This document shows positions 58,642 through 64,000 of a DNA stretch of 64,000 nucleotides, in pieces; position 1 is the stretch's first letter; every line of letters begins with the position of its first letter. A model generated the notes under the pieces. It saw nothing but the letters and a program-made list of their open reading frames with translations. It did no database searches and had not been told where the DNA came from. The DNA is from Lithobates sylvaticus. Its lineage: Eukaryota; Chordata; Amphibia; Anura; Ranidae. Both the position numbers and the translations under genes were made by a program. The stretch covers positions 33,789,026-33,853,025 of the forward strand of contig CM053029.1 in NCBI GenBank assembly GCA_028564925.1, written 5' to 3'.

Positions 58642-59271
58642 TAGAGCTGCACGATTAATCGTTAAGAATCGTTATCGCAATTTTTTCCCCATTGCGATCT
58701 TAAAGTATTTCCCGATTCTTTCTATGCAGAGAATTCTCTGCTCTGCTGAAGCCGACATCTGTCAAAAGAAAGGAAGAAAAAATGGGCAGTCTGCCAAGAA
58801 ACACAACATTCTTTAGCAGTGGAACTTAAGTATAAACATTGTAATGATTTGTCCTTTAGAGCAAAGGAATACACTTTGGTGTGTAAATGAGGGAAGTTTA
58901 ACCACTGAAACACTAAACCTTTTTCTGACATTCATTGGCTTCTAGTTAAAATCTTCTTTTTTTTTTTTTGCTAGAAAATTACTTAGAACTCCCAAACATT
59001 ATTTATAATTTTTTTTTTTAGTAGAGACCCTAGAGGATAAAATGGTGGTTGTTGCAATATTTTATGTCACACTGTATTTGAGCAGCAGTCATTCAAATGC
59101 AATTTTTTTGAAAAAAAATTTGCTTTAATGAATTTTTAAAAAAACTAGCCAGTAAAGTTAGCCCAATTTATTTTGTATAATGTGAAAGATTTTATCATGA
59201 GAGAATCGTGTTCTTTTTATTCTAAGCAAAAAAATTGTGAGTCTCATTTTGGCCAGAGTCGTGCAGCTCCA
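58642..59271. mobile_element. Non-autonomous hAT element, 630 bp
   Basis: The left end is TAGAGCTGCACGATTAATCG and the right end is GAGTCGTGCAGCTCCA. The 8-mers ATGTCTGC (58634-58641) and ATGTCTGA (59272-59279) are a target duplication with one change. No transposase. Confidence 0.8.
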
Positions 59272-60338
59272 ATGTCTGATATTTTCAACAAATAAACAAA
59301 TAAAAAAACACCAAAGCGCTAAAGTCAATGAGAGCAAATAGGATAAATGATGAGATCATGATAAAAGTTCCACAAAAGTTGCTGCTATTTTCAACTCCGG
59401 CTTTTAGGGAGGTTTATACTGTATTTTGATTTTGAGAATTTTTTCCTTTTACCGAGTTGTAAAACTTTGTAAAAACTTTTTGTTTTGAAAAATAAATAAT
59501 GCATAAAAAATATGATTTTATTGAATATACTGCTAAAGATTGCTACTATAGAAGGTTTCTCATAAAGAGGAGGTATGATAATGGAGGAGTTGGAGGAAGA
59601 CGGGTGATCATTATTTGCCTTTCTTTCCATCTATTAAATCTTCTGCCCTTGTTGTTGTTTTAACTTTGGATAGTAAAACATTTTTTTTCTGCCAGTAAAT
59701 CCCTTATACATCCCACTTCCTGTTTCTTGTCTGGTCATTTGCCTAGGCTTATGACATCATGCACGGGTCTCCCTCTCTCTCACTCAGGTGAGAGTTTGCC
59801 AGGAAGGGAGAGGGGATGAGTCATAATAGGGCCAATGAGAGCTACAGAGCTGGAGGTGTGTGTCTGTGTAAATCCAGGAAGTGAACAGGCAGCATCTCCA
59901 GCTGCCCACAGTTATAATGGATGCAGCCAGACTTGGTGGAGGGAGATTTCTGCAGCATATTGGCAAGTACAGAATCACAGTATATATAAAATAATATGCA
60001 AAGTGGTTGGAGGGAAGCTTCAGAATGGCAAAGATGTTTTTCTAACAAATTATGTGAGCAGACTGCAGTTCCTCTTTAAGACTGACAAAAGAAACAATGT
60101 AACATGGATGTGTTGTACCTTTGAGATTGTAAATTGTGGGAATTCTGTACAAATTGTTGCCCCCCCCCCCCCCCCCACTCCTCTCTAAATCCTGACAGAT
60201 GATAAAACATGTCAATAAGGACCAGAGTTTGGGGGAAGTCAAAATATATATTTACACTACAAATGTTGGACAGTAAAAAATAAAAACATTTAAAGCTTTC
60301 ATCCTGGTCATCCTCACACTGATCCTTGTGTTCTTCAG
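59272..60338. other. Intronic sequence before the second LAMP exon
   Basis: No gene is seen. A poly-C run lies at 60160-60176. The 59720-60085 stretch (TGACATCA, CCAGGAAGTGAACAGGC, GCAGTTCCTCTTTAA) looks like a common dispersed repeat, but I cannot name it. A pyrimidine-rich tract leads into the acceptor at 60338. Confidence 0.4.
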
Positions 60339-60449
60339 ATCACAATCCCACCACCTCCAATCACAGAAGTCTCTGGTGAATGTTATAACGGCAGAACAAG
60401 TCTGTCCCTGGACTTTCCAAAAGGATATCTTACATTGACATTCAGAGAG
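60339..60449 (+). CDS. LAMP/CD68-family exon: central part of luminal domain
   Basis: The acceptor TGTTCTTCAG and donor GTATGG bound 111 bp (37 codons, phase 0 at both ends). The peptide has ITEVSGECYNGRTSLSL, then DFPKGYLTLTFRE. LAMP-family domains have S-G-x-C followed by L-x-L-x-F and a hydrophobic L-x-F-x-F strand; the CD68 version with SFPYGHLSFGF is especially similar. It continues exon 41455-41717 in phase. Disulfide bonding of its Cys to the Cys of the first exon is expected for the family. Later exons (rest of the domain, transmembrane segment, GYxx tail) are not in the window. Confidence 0.65.
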
Positions 60450-61710
60450 GTATGGAGGGCACAGACTGGGGGAGGGGTGTGAAGGGTAGATGGGTTATGG
60501 AGGGCACAGACTGGGGGAGGGGTGTAATGAGTATATGGGACATGGGGGGCACAGACTGGGGAGGGGTGTAATGGGTAGATGGGACATGGAGGGCACAGAC
60601 TGGGGGAGGGGTGTGATTGCTAGATGGGACAGGGAGGGCACAGACTGGGGGAGGGGTGTGATGGGTAGATGGGACATGGAGGGCACAGACTGGGGGAGGG
60701 GTGTAATGGGTACATGGGACATGGAAAGCACAGACTGGGGGAGGGGTGTAATGGGTAGATGGGACAAGGAGGGCACAGACTGGGGGAGGGGTGTAATGGG
60801 TAGATGGGACATGGAGGGCACAGACTGGGGGAGGGGTGTGATGGGAAGATGGGATATGGAGGGCACATACTGGGGGAGGGGTGTAATGGGTAGATGGGAC
60901 ATGGAGGGCACAGACTTGGGGAGGGGTATGATGGGAAAATGGGACATAGAGGGCACAGACTGGGGGAGGGGTGTAATGGGTAGATGGGACATGGGGGGGC
61001 ATAGACTGGGGGAGGGGTGTATTGGGTAGATGGGACATGGAAGGCACAGACTGGGGGAGGGGTGTAATGGGTATATGGGACATTGAGGGCACAGACTGGG
61101 GGAGGGGTGTATTGGATAGATTGGACATGGAGGGCACAGACTGAGGGAGGGGAGTAATGGGTAGATGGGACATGGAGGGCACAGACTGGGGGGGTCTATT
61201 GGGTAGATGGGACATGGAGGGCACAGACTGGGGGAGGGGTGTGATGGGTACATGGGACATGGAGGGCACAGACTGGGGGAGGGGTGCAATGGGTAGATTT
61301 GACATGGAGGGCACAGACTGGGGGAGGGTGTAATAGGTAGATGGGACATGGGGAGCACAGAAAGGTGGAGGGGTGTAATTGGTAGATGGGACATGGAGGG
61401 CACAGACTGGGGAAGGGGTGTGATGGGTAGACGAGACATGGAGGGCACAGACTGGGGGAGGGGTGTGAAGAGTAGATGGGACATGGAAGGCACAGACTGG
61501 GGGAGGGGTGTGAAGGGTAGATGGGACATGGAGGGCACAGACTGGGGGAGGGGTGTAATAGGTAGATGGGGCATGGAGGGCACAGACTGGGGAAGGGGTG
61601 TGAAGGGTAGATGGGACATGGAGGGCACAGACTGGGGGAGGGGTGTAATAGGTAGATGGGACATGGAAGGCACAGACCGGGGGAGGGGTGTGATAGGTAG
61701 ACATGTGCAG
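60450..61710. repeat. 45-bp minisatellite, ~28 copies, starting at the splice donor
   Basis: The unit is close to GTAGATGGGACATGGAGGGC plus ACAGACTGGGGGAGGGGTGT and AATGG. The first unit begins at the donor itself (GTATGGAGGGCACAGAC), so the intron start was the seed of the array. The period is a multiple of three, so long Pro/Ser/His-rich frames on the minus strand are artefacts. Confidence 0.95.
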
Positions 61711-62040
61711 GATGAAAAAATGGGTTTAGTTTAGTTTCATTTCGATTTGTTATTAAACTAAATTAATTTAATTAAATTTGTTGCGTTCGTTACATTCGAT
61801 TTCGGGATTCGTTTAGTTTCGAATTCGGAAAAATTCACCCGCATTCGAAAAAAACGATCAAATTCAAAAAAAGAAATTCTACCGTATTCTAAAAAAAATT
61901 TAACCGAATTTGAAAAAGTTAACTATTTAATTCTGTTTCTATATAACCATTTTCCGAAATTTGAATTTTGTATAGAATGAATTTGCATTCAAATAGAAAA
62001 GATTAGAATAGAAAATAATAGAAAAGAATAGCATAGAAAA
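61711..62040. other. AT-rich TTCG-containing repeat, possibly hAT-derived
   Basis: TAGACATGTGCAGG at 61697 followed by TTTAGTTTCATTTCG and many TTCG/CGAA words resembles the end of a hAT family, but no second terminus or target duplication was found. The segment 61855-61924 recurs at 62390-62459. Confidence 0.4.
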
Positions 62041-62290
62041 ACATTGTGTTTGTGTGTGTGTTGTGTTGATTTGTTGTGTGTGTGATTGTGTGTGTGTGTT
62101 TGTGTGTGGGTTTGTTTTTTGTGTGTGTTTTGTGTTGTGAGTCGTGGTTGTTTGTGTGTGTTTTGTGATGTTTTGATGTGTATGTTGTATTGGTTTGTGA
62201 TAGTTGTGTGTTGTGTGTGTGTGTTGTGGTGGTGAGTGTGGTGGTTTTTTGTGTGTGTATTTGTTTTGTGTTGTGTGTTTATTGTGTTGT
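62041..62290. repeat. GT-rich low-complexity tract
   Basis: Irregular GTGTTT/GTGTGT repeats form a strongly strand-asymmetric tract with almost no C. Confidence 0.85.
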
Positions 62291-62530
62291 GTGTGATAGG
62301 TAGATGGGGCATGGAGGGCACAGACTGGGGAAGGGGTGTGAAGGGTAGAATAGACATGGAAAGGCACAGAAAATAATAGAAAAGAATAGCGATCAAATTC
62401 AAAAAAAGAAATTCTACCGTATTCTAAAAAAAATTTAACCGAATTTGAAAAAGTTAACTTGTGTTGTGATTGTGATAGAAAAACAAATAGAAAAGATTAG
62501 AATAGAAAATAATAGAAAAGAATAGCATAG
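62291..62530. repeat. Shuffled copies of upstream sequences
   Basis: 62296-62372 is a fragment of the 45-bp minisatellite. 62390-62459 is an exact copy of 61855-61924. 62482-62530 repeats the AGAAAAGATTAGAATAG segment of 61997-62043. The pieces are in the same orientation as their sources. Confidence 0.85.
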
Positions 62531-62565
62531 AAAAACAATAGACCAGCATAGAAAGAAATATAAAA

Positions 62566-62593
62566 TATGATATATATATATATATATATATAT

Positions 62594-62650
<57 letters not shown>

Positions 62651-62675
62651 GAGATAGATATATATATATAAACCC
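62566..62675. repeat. (TA)n(GATA)n microsatellite
   Basis: TA repeats are followed by about 14 GATA units and more TA. It is flanked by AATAGAAAAGAATAG-type simple sequence. Confidence 0.95.
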
Positions 62676-62811
62676 ATCAAGATTAGAATAGAGTAGAAAA
62701 GAATAGACTAGAAAAACAATAGAACAGAATAAAAATTATATATATATATATCATCTTCTGAAATTCTAATTTCATATAGAAAAGAATAGCATAGAAATAT
62801 AATATATACCG

Positions 62812-62888
62812 TATTTATCGGCGTATAACACGCACTTTTTTCCCCTTAAAATCAGGGGGAAAACGTGGGTGCGTGTTATACGCCGATC
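62812..62888. mobile_element. Hairpin terminus repeat (CGGCGTATAACACGCAC)
   Basis: CGGCGTATAACACGCAC (from 62819) is inverted as GTGCGTGTTATACGCCG (ending 62885). This sequence type is a widespread vertebrate repeat, but I am unsure of its superfamily. Confidence 0.55.
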
Positions 62889-64000
62889 CCCGCCGATCTC
62901 CCGCTGATTTTCTTTTTAGGGGAGCGAGCGGAGCCGATATTCCGAAAGCCGCGTGTATTTTCGGCTATTTTCAGCTATTCTCGGCTCCTCTCGCAGTCCC
63001 ACCCACCTCCACTGATTGCGAGAGGAAACGAGCGCCGACAACATAAAGAAATCCGATATAAGTATCTTATATAAATAAATATATAAATAATGGGGCACTA
63101 ACATTAAGAGATAAAAATATTAAAAAACGTAATCAAAAATGCATTAAAATATAATGTTCAGATTGTTAAAAAATGTGGCGCTAGTAGAAAGTACGCCACT
63201 CCAAGGGGATGGTCCAACAAGGATGGCTCCAGACAAAGCGTCCAAAAGATTAATGAAATAAAATATTGGACGTATAGCATAAAATAATGAGCAGAGCTAT
63301 ACAAACAGCATCAAGCAAATAAAACCAGGTCTAAAACTGTAAATACATTCCAAATGCCATGTGTAAAGTGCAGCAGAATAAATAAATGAATAAATAGGTC
63401 AGTGTAGTAAAAAATATATAAGTGGCAATAAATAAATCACGATAAATAAATGAATAAAGATCCATGCAAAATGCAATATATGATCGGTGTGAACAATAAA
63501 TATGTGCAAAAAAGCCAACTGGTGAATAAATAAAATTGCAGCTAACCCTGTGCAAAAATAAGCAGAATATATACCGACTAGACCTGTGTATTAAAGTATA
63601 AATAGTGGAAAACAATAGAAATTGCTTCTAAATGTAATGACGTGAGTCCAAAAATAAAGTGCTTCTAAAGAAATTCAAGTCCTGTGCAATCCAGCAAATG
63701 ATTCCCATACACAGTGCAATTTTCTATGCAATCTCCGGGTGAAGTGGTGAATTTTGCAGATGCAATCAAAATAGTCTTTATAGGGATTATTAAAGAGGTG
63801 CTCCTTTCCATGCAGGTGTCCAAGCTGTTTCCCCCAACCCCTTACCTTTAAGGTAAGGAAAAACAACCTTACTGATTTTTTGCTCACATGTCCGCCTGAC
63901 ACCTGGAGAGGAGTGTTGTAAGGACGCAACCAGAGGATTGGATACCGAGGAGGTGGATGCCTGTGTGGTTGCTCAGTAAGGTTGTTTTTCCTTACCTTTA
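62889..64000. other. AT-rich non-coding repeat with inverted ends
   Basis: No coding region. AAATAAATAAATGAATAAA-type sequence fills 63360-63470. TAAGGTAAGGAAAAACAACC at 63850-63869 is inverted at 63979-63998 (GGTTGTTTTTCCTTACCTTA). This is a hairpin with a loop of about 100 bp, or one side of a longer inverted repeat that continues beyond the window. Confidence 0.5.

Larger units (their letters stand above)
41718..60338 (+). other. 18.6-kb intron of the LAMP-like gene, almost all transposons
   Basis: The donor is GTAAGT (41718-41723) and the acceptor TTCTTCAG (ending 60338). In between are a DIRS/Ngaro-type fossil, an LTR-like unit, hAT elements, Penelope-like elements, a palindromic insertion, a truncated Tc1 and L1 pieces, listed separately. 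Only short stretches (41724-41950, 59272-60338) have no named element. Confidence 0.55.

Noticed and set aside
60442-61704. Open frames up to 420 codons of Pro/His/Ser repeats
   Set aside because: The 45-bp repeat period is a multiple of three, so any stop-free unit opens every frame. This is a minisatellite by-product.

Overview
This window looks like intronic DNA from an amphibian, most likely a frog. The evidence is the transposon mix: Tx1-type L1 LINEs, Penelope-like elements (PLEs) with GIY-YIG endonucleases, many hAT elements, a DIRS/Ngaro-type fossil with a hydrolase domain, Tc1/mariner, and TTAA-type miniature elements. Vertebrate-style splice sites are also present. No rRNA, tRNA, CRISPR or prokaryotic gene is visible. 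The species was not determined.

Host gene. Two plus-strand exons, 41455-41717 and 60339-60449, belong to one lysosome-associated membrane protein (LAMP/CD68-type) gene. The first encodes a Thr/Pro-rich hinge and the start of a LAMP luminal domain. The second encodes the next part of that domain. Their phases match (0/0), and splicing them puts 32 residues between the two domain cysteines, the spacing I recall for human LAMP1. The 18.6-kb intron between them is almost entirely transposons, and a 45-bp minisatellite starts at the donor of the second exon. Everything left of 41.4 kb is probably an upstream intron or flank.

Layout. 0.3-8.7 kb: a minus-strand PLE remnant and a minus-strand L1, carrying two TTAA-type elements and a 2.2-kb insertion with 570-bp inverted arms. 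9.2-15.2 kb: two palindromic miniature elements, then three hAT elements nested like Russian dolls (9931-15158, 10165-14935, 10542-14058), each with its own 8-bp target duplication; the innermost carries a 2.5-kb G-rich minisatellite. 16.7-41.4 kb: one plus-strand L1 of about 5.3 kb net, split by at least seven insertions. These include a hAT with a long open transposase frame (17713-23900), a second hAT with a palindromic core and a captured L1 fragment (24849-29397), a TTAA-type element, two solo LTR-like units and a PLE. A Tc1 element with one nonsense codon lies at the L1 tail. 41.9-57.2 kb: a broken minus-strand DIRS/Ngaro-type fossil. It is interrupted by an LTR-like unit that holds a 9-kb hAT, which in turn holds a PLE, and separately by an element carrying a near-perfect 1.3-kb palindrome. 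57.4-60.3 kb: a truncated Tc1, an L1 3' fragment and a 630-bp hAT. 60.4-64.0 kb: minisatellite, shuffled simple repeats and a partial inverted repeat running off the window.

The most unusual signal is a recurring hairpin, found six times. It has a CTGANGA-like box, a short stem, GAAA, then ACGCGTC, with 4-6 bp of outer pairing. It sits in PLE tails and in the two palindromic insertions. It resembles the hammerhead ribozyme core known from PLEs, but every copy has one extra A after the first box. In several copies an AATAAA follows within about 150 bases.
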